NCBI GenBank assembly: GCA_011526105.1
Contig: WYAZ01000161.1
Span: forward strand, 1-64,000
Origin: Deltaproteobacteria bacterium
GTDB taxonomy: Bacteria; Myxococcota; Kuafuiibacteriia; Kuafuiibacteriales; Kuafuiibacteriaceae
DNA length: 64,000 nucleotides
Reading direction: 5' to 3'
Below the pieces are notes generated by a model, which was not told the DNA's origin, did no database searches, and worked only from the letters and a program-made list of their open reading frames with translations. Made by a program: the position numbers and the translations under genes. Positions 36,516-44,705 of this stretch are shown here, in pieces; the stretch's first letter is position 1; every line of letters starts with the position of its first letter.

Positions 36516-37919
36516 TCACTCCACTCGGGTGAGCCAGCCGAAGGCCGGCACCGTCGAGTCCGCGACCCCGGCGAAGAGATAGCCGTCCCCGAGGCGCGCG
36601 AGGGTGCGCAAGTTCCCCCAGCCCGACGTCGACTGGTAGGGGCAGCGTTCTGAGAGGAGGTCCAGGACCCCAACGAGTCCTTGCTGGGTGACGTAGAGCA
36701 GCCGGTCTTCGTCGAGCGGAGCGCCGGCCCAGATACGCACGCTTCGGACCCCGATCGGCTTCCACGCGCCGGCGCGATACTCGAACAGCTCCCCGCTGAA
36801 GGTCTCCCGGGTGATCACGCTGCCATCGGGCTGCGGCCACAGCAGCCCGAAGCCCCTGCCGGTCGCCTCCTTCTGAAGGAGACGCGTGCGTCCCGCGCGA
36901 AACTCGACGACCGCGGCCATCTGCTCGGCGGCCACCAAGAAGTCCTCCTCCCCGAGCGCGTGGAACCGGGCGGAGGGGGTGCGGAGCGTGCCCGGATCGA
37001 TTCTGACAACCGTGGGGGGAACCTGCAGAACGAGCTCGAAACCAGTCCCGTCGGGCGTGGAGCGGAGGAGCTGCCCATCATCGAGAAGCAACCAGAAGAC
37101 CAAGGCGGGCCCCCGCTCACGAACGAACAGACCCCAGGGGCGCGCATCGTCGGGTACCCCGATGGCCACGGGCCCGAAGCGCCCCTCCTCGACCTCGAAC
37201 GGGAGGATCGTGCTGCTCGTGGCGACCCAGATGCGGCCGGTGTCGGACAGCGCGATCGCGCTGCCCGATTCGCCTGCGGGCAGCGGCCAACGCTCGAAGC
37301 TCTTGTCGGCGCGAAAGCGAAAGATCTCCTCGACTTCGAGGGCCACCGCGGTCTCCGGCCCGATGCTGATGGCCTCGAGCGGATGCCTGACCTCGACGAG
37401 GACCTCGTCCGCGAAACGCGGGCAGTCCTCCTTGCTGGGGAAGGTACGGGCCCTGAGCGCGAGGCTCGCCTCGGTGGGTTCGAGCCGAACATGGACGGCA
37501 TCCGGCAGGAGTGTGGCCCCGTCGACGGCGATCGGGCGAAGCTCGGGGAGCGTTCGATAATCCTCCGAGGGCGCGGGAACGATTCCTGCGGAAAGACCGA
37601 GTTCGTCCAAAGACGTGGGCAGGGCCACTCGCTCGAGCTCGAGCGGCTCGTCATCCAGAAACCAAGGAGCCAAGGCAACATTGACGGCTCGCGACTCGGC
37701 GGGCACCGCGTGAACGTCCAGGTTCGAGCCTTGTTCGAGCGCGAACAGGAAGCTCCGCGCTCCAGCAACGTCCGGCGCTTCGACGAAGACGGAGTCGCTC
37801 GCACCACACCCTCCGGTGAGGGCGGCCGTTGCTGCGAGGAGGGTGAGGTGGCTCGTGAGCCCACGCCAGGCTGATGAAGGACGCGAAGCGCGAGGGCCCA
37901 TGAGACCAGGTGGTGTCAT
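36516..37919 (-). CDS. beta-propeller-like hypothetical lipoprotein
   Basis: This 467-residue protein has a signal sequence ending in the lipobox LTGGC at about residue 38. The mature part is nearly all beta with repeating hydrophobic strands and Trp-containing turns (GRIWVATSSTILPF, RPWGLFVRERGPALVFWLL, GFGLLWPQPDGSVIT, GYLFAGVADSTVPAFGWLT), which suggests a beta-propeller. No known family is recognised. The start could be ATG 37919 or ATG 37901. It is convergent with the SDR gene. Confidence 0.75.
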   Translation of the reverse strand: MTPPGLMGPRASRPSSAWRGLTSHLTLLAATAALTGGCGASDSVFVEAPDVAGARSFLFALEQGSNLDVHAVPAESRAVNVALAPWFLDDEPLELERVALPTSLDELGLSAGIVPAPSEDYRTLPELRPIAVDGATLLPDAVHVRLEPTEASLALRARTFPSKEDCPRFADEVLVEVRHPLEAISIGPETAVALEVEEIFRFRADKSFERWPLPAGESGSAIALSDTGRIWVATSSTILPFEVEEGRFGPVAIGVPDDARPWGLFVRERGPALVFWLLLDDGQLLRSTPDGTGFELVLQVPPTVVRIDPGTLRTPSARFHALGEEDFLVAAEQMAAVVEFRAGRTRLLQKEATGRGFGLLWPQPDGSVITRETFSGELFEYRAGAWKPIGVRSVRIWAGAPLDEDRLLYVTQQGLVGVLDLLSERCPYQSTSGWGNLRTLARLGDGYLFAGVADSTVPAFGWLTRVE

Positions 37920-37941
37920 GGGCCTTCGAATTCTTCGGTCA

Positions 37942-38014
<73 letters not shown>

Positions 38015-38069
38015 GTGGACGAAGGCCTAGCTATCCGGCTCGGCCGGAGGGTGTCAACGCGGAAAGCGG

Positions 38070-38876
38070 TCACCACTCGGGCTGAACGGGGGCCCCCGGC
38101 AGCCTCAGCATGCCCGCATAGACGCTCCTGGGCCCTTCCTTGGTCTCCAGCGAGAGCGCTCCGTCGGCCGCGATGCCGGTGAACCGACCCGAGAGGCACC
38201 GGCCTTCGTCGTCCGCGATCTGCACCGAGCTACCCACGCCGAGCGCGCGGCTTTCGTAAGCGGCGAGCATGCGGGGCACTCCGCCCTCGGATTCGAGACG
38301 ATCCAGTTCGGCCTCGAGCGCGCCGGTGAGGGCGGCAAAGAGGGCCGGCACGGTGACCGGACGTCCGCCCGACTCCTCCACGGAGGTGGCGTAGTTGGCG
38401 AGCGCCTCGGGTCGATCCGCTACGGACAGGTTGAGGCCCACGCCGATGATCGCGTACTCGAGTCCGCTGGCATTTGCGCTGGACTCCACCAGGATGCCGC
38501 CGAGCTTTCGCATCGAGGCTCGACAGAGGAGATCGTTGGGCCAGCGGATGCCGGCGTTCAGGCCGGCCACTTCGGCGATCGCACGATGTGCCGCGAGCGC
38601 GGTTGCGAGCGTAAACAGTGGAACGACCTCCATCGGCCGCGGCCCCCTCACCAGAAAGCTCGCGTAGAGTCCGGCGTCTTTGGGGCTGTGCCAGCGGTGT
38701 CCCCGGCGCCCGCGGCCCGCGGTCTGCATGCGCGCGACCACCGCCGTGCCGTGGGGTGCGCCTCGTTCGGCGAGGCCACGCAGGTCGAGGTTGGTGCTCT
38801 CGGTGGTCTCGAAGAAGTGGAGGTGGCGACCCAAGTCACGGGTCGTCAGCGCCGCGCGGAGCAGGTCCTCGTTCAC
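38070..38876 (-). CDS. birA: biotin--[acetyl-CoA-carboxylase] ligase
   Basis: BirA attaches biotin to the carrier protein of carboxylases. The 268-residue protein lacks the DNA-binding domain of E. coli BirA, so it is ligase only. Motifs seen are FFETTESTNLDL, QTAGRGRRGHRWHSP (the biotinyl-AMP loop), IRWPNDLLCR, KLGGILVE and GVGLNLS. The GTG start overlaps the nadC stop by four bases. The frame remains open further upstream, but that is the nadC shadow. Confidence 0.92.
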   Translation of the reverse strand: MNEDLLRAALTTRDLGRHLHFFETTESTNLDLRGLAERGAPHGTAVVARMQTAGRGRRGHRWHSPKDAGLYASFLVRGPRPMEVVPLFTLATALAAHRAIAEVAGLNAGIRWPNDLLCRASMRKLGGILVESSANASGLEYAIIGVGLNLSVADRPEALANYATSVEESGGRPVTVPALFAALTGALEAELDRLESEGGVPRMLAAYESRALGVGSSVQIADDEGRCLSGRFTGIAADGALSLETKEGPRSVYAGMLRLPGAPVQPEW

Positions 38877-39721
38877 CCGATCGACCAGTCCAACGAGATG
38901 TCGGAGGCGGTGATGGAGTGGGTGAGGGCGCCCATGGAGATGAAGTCGACGCCGCTTTTGGCGACGCTGGGGAGGCGGGGCAGGGTCATGTTGCCGCTGG
39001 CCTCGAGCAAGGTGCTGGGGCGCAAGGCGTCGCGGCGTCGCACCGCCTCGCTCATGTCGGCCTCGGTCATGTTGTCGAGCAGGATGATGCCTGCGCCCGC
39101 CGCGAGCGCTTCGTCGAACTGCCGAAGGTCGTCCACCTCGCACTCGATCTGAAGGAGGTGGTGCGTGTGGGCCCGCGCGGTCTCGATCGCCTTGGTGACG
39201 CTCCCAAAGGCCGCGACGTGGTTGTCCTTGAGCATGACCCCGTCGAAAAGTCCGAAGCGGTGGTTCATGCCGCCGCCCATGCGCACCGCGTGTTTCTCGA
39301 GCTGACGCAGGCCGGGCCCGGTCTTGCGTGTGTCGAGGATGCGCGCCTTGGTGCCCGAGATCGCGTCGACCGCGCGGCGGGTGTGCGTGGCGATGGCGGA
39401 GAGGCGCTGGAGCAAGTTGAGCGCGAGACGCTCCCCCGAGAGCAGCGAGGCCGCGGGGCCACGCACGAGGCCAAAGCGGGTGCCCGCGCTGAGCCTTTGG
39501 CCCTCATCTGCCCCATCGAAGGAGACCGCGACCTCCGGGTCCAGCTGCCGGTAGACCTCGACGACCGCGGCGGTGCCCGCGAGCACCAACTCTGTCTTGG
39601 CGACAAAGACGGCGGACCCGGCAAGGCCTTCGGGGAGCAGGGCGGCGCTGACGTCGCCCGGCCCTAGATCCTCGCGCAGGGCGAGCTCGATGAGGGCCAG
39701 GGTGTCCTGGGAGAGGCGCAT
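38873..39721 (-). CDS. nadC: nicotinate-nucleotide pyrophosphorylase (carboxylating)
   Basis: NadC converts quinolinate and PRPP to nicotinate mononucleotide in NAD synthesis. The 282-residue protein has ALREDLGPGDVSAALL, GERLALNLLQRLSAIATHTR, DTRKTGPGLRQLEKHAVRMGGG, NHRFGLFDGVMLKDNH, and the C-terminal LLEASGNMTLPRL with DFISMGALTHS. Its ATG overlaps the stop of the upstream outer-membrane gene by one base (TGATG). No nadA or nadB is adjacent. Confidence 0.96.
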   Translation of the reverse strand: MRLSQDTLALIELALREDLGPGDVSAALLPEGLAGSAVFVAKTELVLAGTAAVVEVYRQLDPEVAVSFDGADEGQRLSAGTRFGLVRGPAASLLSGERLALNLLQRLSAIATHTRRAVDAISGTKARILDTRKTGPGLRQLEKHAVRMGGGMNHRFGLFDGVMLKDNHVAAFGSVTKAIETARAHTHHLLQIECEVDDLRQFDEALAAGAGIILLDNMTEADMSEAVRRRDALRPSTLLEASGNMTLPRLPSVAKSGVDFISMGALTHSITASDISLDWSIG

Positions 39722-41172
39722 CAGAAAGAGGCGATGGCGGTGACGAAGAACGTGTAGCCGACCAAGCCGGTCAGGCGGAACCGACGCCCGACGGAGTCGT
39801 AGCGCGGGTCGAAGTAGGGCGAGCGTTCATCGACGCCGTCGAGGTTCTGCGCGTTCACGCGGCCGACGAAGGAGTCGCGATCGGCGCGGTCGTAGGCGGG
39901 GTCGTCGCGGTCCTCGCCCACCCGTTCGTTGGTGAGGAAGTGATCCGTGTTGTGGTCGATGGCGAAGCCGCCGCGGAGCATCACGTTCTCCGCGAACTGA
40001 AAGTGCGCGGTGATGGTGCCGCGGAGGTTCAGGTACTCGTCGACCTGGTTCAGCTCGCCGCAGGGCAGGTTGTCGACGATTCCGCAGCGGGCGCCTTCGA
40101 GTTGGAAGGCGTAGTTGTTGGCGTCGCCATAGGCCGCGTAGGGGACATCGACGCGGTTGGGGCTGGCAGCGTCGCGAGACTTGGTCTGGTTGAAGTTCGG
40201 CAAGAAGTCCGACAGCTCGCTGTAGAAACGACCCGAGCTCACGTACTGCGTCATGAACGAGACGTCGAAGCCGTAGCGCTGGTGGGTCTTGGCGTCTTCG
40301 TAGACGGTGAGGTCGGTGCCGACCAAGAAACGGCCCGAGATGGGCGGCTGCATCCCGCGGTTCTTCTGGGAACCGGTGGTCACCGGGAGCCTGGTTCCAA
40401 ACAGGACGTACGGATCAAAGTAGGGCGTGCCGATGCGCATGCGCTTGCTGAGCCCCACCGAGAGGTCGAACACGGTGAGACCCAGGCCGATGCCGGCCCC
40501 GGTGCCGCCCGCGAGCGCGCCGATGTCTTCGGGGACTCGCGTCGATCCGGTGGGCGCGGTGATGTCGGCGCGGAGGGTCAGCGTGGGGTAGGCCTCGTCC
40601 TTGTGGTCGACGATGGGCGACCAACCCAGGCCAAAGGTCATGTCTCCAAAGCCCCCGCGCTCGCGGCGGCTGGGCACCTCGGTGATGGGGAAGCGCGCGG
40701 GCGCGCCGTCGCCGTAGTTGGGGTCGTTGGCGTTGGTGTTGTTGCCAAACACCGTGGACACGGTGTCGTTCACTCCGGTGGCGAAGAGCAGCTCGGTGTC
40801 CTCGTAGAACACGATCGGCGCCGCGATGTGCAGCTCGAGATCGTGGAAGAGCCCGACCCGAAGGTCGAGGACCATGCGCTGCGAGGAGCGCGCCCATTCG
40901 AGTTCTTTGACCTCGGTGGCGCGTCCGTCTTGGATCCACTCTCGGTTGATGGTGGCGCCCTGCGTGCCGTACTCCCAGCCCACGCCGAACTGCAGATCGA
41001 AGGGGTTGTCTTTCTCGGCGCCGGTCAGCACGCGCGTCGGCCACGCCGCCTGGGCGACCAGGGGCAGAGACAGCACCAGCCCGAGACAGAGCCCCATCGA
41101 CATACGGCTCAGAGTGTTGAGATTCAAACCTGTCCGACGCACCTGCGGCCCCCCATGGGCGGTAAACCGCAT
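39721..41172 (-). CDS. predicted outer-membrane beta-barrel protein
   Basis: This roughly 483-residue protein has a signal peptide (LCLGLVLSLPLVAQAAW) and then many alternating beta strands ending in VGYTFFVTAIASF with C-terminal Phe, typical of outer-membrane barrels. The loops are Asp/Asn-rich. Its family is not recognised; it may be a transporter. I chose ATG 41172, which has AGGA upstream; starts at 41190 or 41103 are possible. It is the first gene of an operon with nadC and birA, so it could import a precursor or vitamin, but that is speculative. Confidence 0.78.
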   Translation of the reverse strand: MRFTAHGGPQVRRTGLNLNTLSRMSMGLCLGLVLSLPLVAQAAWPTRVLTGAEKDNPFDLQFGVGWEYGTQGATINREWIQDGRATEVKELEWARSSQRMVLDLRVGLFHDLELHIAAPIVFYEDTELLFATGVNDTVSTVFGNNTNANDPNYGDGAPARFPITEVPSRRERGGFGDMTFGLGWSPIVDHKDEAYPTLTLRADITAPTGSTRVPEDIGALAGGTGAGIGLGLTVFDLSVGLSKRMRIGTPYFDPYVLFGTRLPVTTGSQKNRGMQPPISGRFLVGTDLTVYEDAKTHQRYGFDVSFMTQYVSSGRFYSELSDFLPNFNQTKSRDAASPNRVDVPYAAYGDANNYAFQLEGARCGIVDNLPCGELNQVDEYLNLRGTITAHFQFAENVMLRGGFAIDHNTDHFLTNERVGEDRDDPAYDRADRDSFVGRVNAQNLDGVDERSPYFDPRYDSVGRRFRLTGLVGYTFFVTAIASF

Positions 41173-41179
41173 GGGGAAT

Positions 41180-41217
41180 CCTGTCAACATTTCGACAGGT
41201 TGACGCGACTTCTGTCG
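41180..41217. promoter_or_regulatory. overlapping CTGTC/GACAG inverted repeats upstream of the outer-membrane gene
   Basis: cctgtc (41180-41185) and gacagg (41194-41199) form an inverted repeat. cgacag (41193-41198) also pairs with ctgtcg (41212-41217). The cluster begins eight bases upstream of the 41172 start, so bound protein or RNA structure would affect expression of the outer-membrane gene-nadC-birA operon. The spacing does not match the E. coli LexA box. Confidence 0.45.
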
Positions 41218-41244
41218 GTCGTTGGTCGGGGCCGGGTTCGAGGG

Positions 41245-42675
41245 TCAGCCCGGCGGGTTGGAGTCGTGCTCCGCGTCCTCGGGGGCGAGCTGCTCCCTCA
41301 GGCCGAACTCCTTCATCTTGTTCTGCAGGCTCTTCCGCGAAATCGAGAGCCTTCTCGCCGCCTTGGTGACGTTCCCGCCGGTCTCTTCCAGGGCCCGCTG
41401 GATGAGCTCTTTCTCCACACTCTCGGTGTGCTGACGGACGATCTCCTTGAGGGGGCCGATGGGGGTGGGCTGGTTCTTAACCGGCAGCTCGGGGGCCGCC
41501 TTCTTGGCCTTCAGGATCTGCTCGGGGAGCTCCTCGGCCTGGATGGTGCCGCCCTCGGCGAACAGGATCGCGCGCTCCATCACGTTCTCGAGCTCTCGGA
41601 TGTTGCCGGGCCACGTATAGTTCTGGAGTCGTTCGATCGCCTCGCTGCTCGCGCCCTCGACGCGCTTCTGGAGCCGCTCGTTGTACTTCGCGCGAAAGTG
41701 CTCGACCAGCAGCGGGATGTCCTCGATGCGGTCGCGAAGGGGGGGCAGCACGATGGGGACCACGTTGAGTCGGTAGAAGAGATCCTCGCGGAACCGGCCG
41801 GCCGCGATCTCCTCTTTGAGATCCCGATTGGTGGCCGCGACCAAGCGAACGTCGACCTTCGTGGTGCTGACCCCACCGACGCGCTCGAACTCGCTCTCTT
41901 GCAGGGCGCGGAGCAGCTTCACCTGCATCTCGAGGGGGACCTCGCCGATCTCGTCCAAGAAGAGCGTGCCTTGATCGGCGAGCTCGAAGCGCCCCGGTTT
42001 CGCGCTCACCGCGCCCGTGAACGCCCCCTTCTCGTAACCAAAGAGCTCGGACTCGATGAGATCCTTGGGGATGGCCGCGCAGTTGATGCGAATGAACGGC
42101 CGGCCCTTGCGCGGGGAGTGATGATGCAGCGCCGCCGCGACGAGCTCCTTGCCCGTGCCCGATTCGCCGGTGATGAGGACGGTGGACGGGGTGCTGGCGA
42201 CCTTCTCGATGGTGCGAAAGACGTCCTGCAGGCTGGTGCTCTCGCCGATGAGGCCGTAGCGGCCGCCTGGCGCGTGGTGGGGCTCGCGATGGCTGAGCTC
42301 AGCGGTCGCCGCCGCTTTGTTGATGACCATCCGCAGCTCGTCTTTGTCGAAGGGCTTGGTCATGAAGTCGAAGGCGCCGAGCTTCATGGCCTCCACCGCG
42401 AGATCCACCGTCCCGTGGGCGGTCAGCACCACGGTGGGGATGTTCTTGTGCTCGTCTTGAAGGCGGCGGAGCAGGCCCATGCCGTCGAGCTTGGGCATCC
42501 GAAGGTCGGTGATCAGCAGATCGACCCGCGCACGCTCCATGAGCGCGAGGGCCTCCTCCCCGTCCGAGGCGGTCAGGACCGAAAAGCCTTCCCGGCGGAG
42601 CAGGGCCGCGAGCACCTTTCGGAGGTTCGTCTCGTCGTCGGCGATGAGGACGGTGCGCGCGGACTCGAGGCTCAT
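41245..42675 (-). CDS. sigma-54-dependent NtrC-family response regulator
   Basis: The 476-residue regulator has a receiver domain (phospho-acceptor Asp57 in LITDLRMPK) and an AAA+ domain with Walker A GESGTGKE, the sigma-54 contact loop [17 protein letters not shown] and [13 protein letters not shown] Fis-type helix-turn-helix ends the protein ([22 protein letters not shown]). All catalytic motifs are intact. No sensor kinase is adjacent. A small lipoprotein gene ends one base upstream of its start. Confidence 0.95.
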   Translation of the reverse strand: MSLESARTVLIADDETNLRKVLAALLRREGFSVLTASDGEEALALMERARVDLLITDLRMPKLDGMGLLRRLQDEHKNIPTVVLTAHGTVDLAVEAMKLGAFDFMTKPFDKDELRMVINKAAATAELSHREPHHAPGGRYGLIGESTSLQDVFRTIEKVASTPSTVLITGESGTGKELVAAALHHHSPRKGRPFIRINCAAIPKDLIESELFGYEKGAFTGAVSAKPGRFELADQGTLFLDEIGEVPLEMQVKLLRALQESEFERVGGVSTTKVDVRLVAATNRDLKEEIAAGRFREDLFYRLNVVPIVLPPLRDRIEDIPLLVEHFRAKYNERLQKRVEGASSEAIERLQNYTWPGNIRELENVMERAILFAEGGTIQAEELPEQILKAKKAAPELPVKNQPTPIGPLKEIVRQHTESVEKELIQRALEETGGNVTKAARRLSISRKSLQNKMKEFGLREQLAPEDAEHDSNPPG

Positions 42676-42984
42676 CTAGTAGAGGACTTCGTCCTCCTCT
42701 TCCGGCCGAACCACTCGGCCCTCGGGAGGGGTGTCCGGGGTGGTTGTGCCAGAGGATGCTTCGTCTGGATAGCGCGCAGGTGGAGGGATGGTGGGCGGCG
42801 GCTCGACGGGGGCGCTGACCGCGGGGCTCGTGACCGCGGGTGGGGCGACAGGGGGGGCCGTCACCTGGGCGCTCTGGCGGGCCAGGTCCTCCCGCGCCCA
42901 GCGTTCGAAGTGGGTCCCACCGAGGCGAGGCGCGCAGGCGGTGGCCAGGAGGAGAGCAGTTCCGAGAGCGAGTCGAACAATCAT
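42676..42984 (-). CDS. small proline-rich lipoprotein
   Basis: This 102-residue protein has a signal sequence with lipobox LATAC at residues 13-17. The mature part has a short helical segment (HFERWAREDLARQSAQV) and then a Pro/Ala/Glu-rich disordered tail ending VVRPEEEDEVLY. No family recognised. Its stop directly abuts the regulator's start, so the two are cotranscribed. Confidence 0.75.
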   Translation of the reverse strand: MIVRLALGTALLLATACAPRLGGTHFERWAREDLARQSAQVTAPPVAPPAVTSPAVSAPVEPPPTIPPPARYPDEASSGTTTPDTPPEGRVVRPEEEDEVLY

Positions 42985-42996
42985 GGTAAACCCCTT

Positions 42997-43011
42997 AGAC
43001 GCCAGGCGTCT
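42997..43011. promoter_or_regulatory. 15-base perfect palindrome upstream of the small lipoprotein gene
   Basis: AGACGCCAGGCGTCT is a perfect palindrome around one central base, 12 bases upstream of the lipoprotein ATG and 10 bases after the YceI-like stop. It may be an operator or a short intercistronic hairpin. With the surrounding ttagacgcc it lies where a ribosome-binding site or -10 region would be. Confidence 0.4.
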
Positions 43012-43021
43012 CGACTCCCCG

Positions 43022-43519
43022 TCATACGGGCGCGGTCGAGGTTTCTTCCGCTGAGAGTTCGACTTCGACGAGCAGCTCGTCTCGAACGGAGAACAGGAGC
43101 AGTCGGGGCGGCTTGTAGCCGAGCTGGGTGAACCTGAGGGAGAGGCTCGCGTGAGCGTTCGGGCCGCTGCCTCTCAGCGCCACCTCGGTCTCGGTGACGC
43201 GCGCGCCGATCTCGAAGCGGAAGCGGGCCCGCCCCGAGAGCCCGGTCTGCCCCCGGCTCAAACGCGCGGGCGAGATCAAACGCGCTCGGGCTTCCTTCTC
43301 CTTGGGCACGTCGAGGAAGCGGCGAAGCTCGTGGTCCTTCAGCCGATCCCCGGCGCTGAGGCTCGAGAGCTCGAGCCGGAGCTCGGCCGTCTCGAGCATG
43401 TCTTCGCAGAGCTCGAAGTGGCCGCTCAACGCTTGGCCCACGACCTCGAAGCGATGTCCGGTGGCCTGAGCCGTGATGCCGACGCGTTGTCCTGAACGGT
43501 GCAGTTGGTAGTGCGTCAC
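43022..43519 (-). CDS. YceI-like protein
   Basis: This 165-residue protein has the overall pattern of the YceI lipocalin-like fold: an initial HYQLHRSGQRVGITAQATGH strand pair, the DRLKDHELRRFLDVP segment matching the conserved YceI helix, and paired strands ending ELLVEVELSAEE. It lacks a signal peptide, unlike many YceI proteins, and begins with GTG 10 bases after the hydrolase gene. The upstream frame to 43699 is a shadow of that gene. The family assignment is moderate. Confidence 0.6.
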   Translation of the reverse strand: MTHYQLHRSGQRVGITAQATGHRFEVVGQALSGHFELCEDMLETAELRLELSSLSAGDRLKDHELRRFLDVPKEKEARARLISPARLSRGQTGLSGRARFRFEIGARVTETEVALRGSGPNAHASLSLRFTQLGYKPPRLLLFSVRDELLVEVELSAEETSTAPV

Positions 43520-43529
43520 GAGCGTCGAC

Positions 43530-44642
43530 TCAGGGATAGGTGAAGAGCGAGAGGAGCTCTCGTCGAAGTTCGGCCGGGCGCTCGACCATGGGGTAGTGTC
43601 CGCTGTTCTCGATGCGGTGAAGCGTCGAGCCGGGAATCGAGCTCTGGTAGGTGCTCGAGGTCCGGGTGGGGATGACGTCGCAATGCGGCAGACGTCCAAA
43701 GGGCCAGGCCTCCGGCGCGGAACCGCTGCCGATGATGTGTGTGCGGGCGGTGATGGAGGCCACGCGCGTCCGATAGTCGAAGCGACTGTCCAGCATCGCC
43801 CGCTCGCGGAAGATCCTCGCGCGATAGTCGCCGTACGCCCACAAGAGCTCGGACACGACCTGGCGGTTCTCGTAGCAGCCCGTCTTCTGAGCAGCGCGAC
43901 GCCAGAACTGGAGGAAGCACTCCCGGAAGTCCTGGAGGCACTCGGGGCCTTGCAGCCGCATGAAGAACGTACGGTCTTGCGCGTCGAAGCGAGCTTGTTC
44001 CTCGCTCCGCATCACGGTGTGGTCGGCAATGTGCAGCGGAAACGGCGTGAGCAACGCCAAGCGGCTCACTCGCGTCGGATGATCGGCGGCGTAGAGCGCG
44101 CCGATGAGCGCGCCATAGCCGTGCCCGAGCAGGTCGGCCTGGGGCTTTTCGGTGCCGCTCAGCTTCCGCGCCCAGTCGACGACCCAGCCCAGATCGAGGA
44201 CGTCTTGCGTGGGGGTGATGGTGGTGGTGTCGGTCCCGGCGAAGAACGATCGTCCGGTCGCGCGCATGTCATAGAAGACGACGGTGCGTCCCCGGTAGAG
44301 GTACCGGAGGTGCTCGGGCAGGTACTCGTGGCTCGGGCCAGGCCCGGTGTGCAGGACCACCAGCGGGGGCATGGTCGAGGTCTGAGTGCCCATGACCTTC
44401 ACCCAGATGTCGAGGTCGCCGATCTTTCGCAGCGCCTCGAAGACCAGATCTGGATCGCTCGAGGCGGCGTCCGGACTCACGCCGGAGTCGGGTCGCGAAG
44501 CTGCGTCCGGCACCCCGGCCTCGGCGACGACGAAACCTCCGGTGTCCGCGACCGCCCCGCCGTCCGGCAGGACCGTCGTGTCATCGCCGCAAGCGAACAG
44601 AAGAGAGAGCAGCCCGATGACCGGCGCGTACCGAAGACTCAT
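43530..44642 (-). CDS. alpha/beta-hydrolase-fold lipoprotein lacking the nucleophile serine
   Basis: The 370-residue protein has a lipobox LLFAC and a Ser/Asp-rich linker, then an alpha/beta-hydrolase fold like proline iminopeptidases: PPLVVLHTGPGPSHEYL, VVFYDMRATGRS and DWARKLSG. The nucleophile elbow reads GHGYG instead of GxSxG, so the catalytic Ser is Gly; the DNA reads ggc there. The expected acid loop reads GSGSAPEAW, without an obvious Asp. The final His (NSGHYPMVERPAEL) is kept. It is probably a non-catalytic binding protein. ATG 44642 is supported by a promoter six bases upstream. Confidence 0.85.
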   Translation of the reverse strand: MSLRYAPVIGLLSLLFACGDDTTVLPDGGAVADTGGFVVAEAGVPDAASRPDSGVSPDAASSDPDLVFEALRKIGDLDIWVKVMGTQTSTMPPLVVLHTGPGPSHEYLPEHLRYLYRGRTVVFYDMRATGRSFFAGTDTTTITPTQDVLDLGWVVDWARKLSGTEKPQADLLGHGYGALIGALYAADHPTRVSRLALLTPFPLHIADHTVMRSEEQARFDAQDRTFFMRLQGPECLQDFRECFLQFWRRAAQKTGCYENRQVVSELLWAYGDYRARIFRERAMLDSRFDYRTRVASITARTHIIGSGSAPEAWPFGRLPHCDVIPTRTSSTYQSSIPGSTLHRIENSGHYPMVERPAELRRELLSLFTYP

Positions 44643-44648
44643 GGGGCG

Positions 44649-44678
44649 CTTATAGGAAACGAGAAGCGCGCTTGGCAA
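44649..44678 (-). promoter_or_regulatory. putative promoter giving a leaderless transcript
   Basis: On the minus strand, TTGCCA (44678-44673) and TATAAG (44654-44649) are separated by 18 bases. The -10 ends only six bases before the ATG at 44642, so transcription would start at or next to the start codon. No Shine-Dalgarno sequence is seen. Confidence 0.5.
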
Positions 44679-44705
44679 TGGTTAGAAAACTGACGCTGAG
44701 GCCGA

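Noticed and set aside
41180-41199. LexA/SOS box
   Set aside because: CTGT and ACAG are separated by 10 bases rather than 8 and the operon is not DNA-repair related.
39940-43131. 1063-codon plus-strand open frame
   Set aside because: It runs antisense to the outer-membrane protein, NtrC-type regulator and lipoprotein genes, all of which have clear motifs; the frame is a GC shadow.
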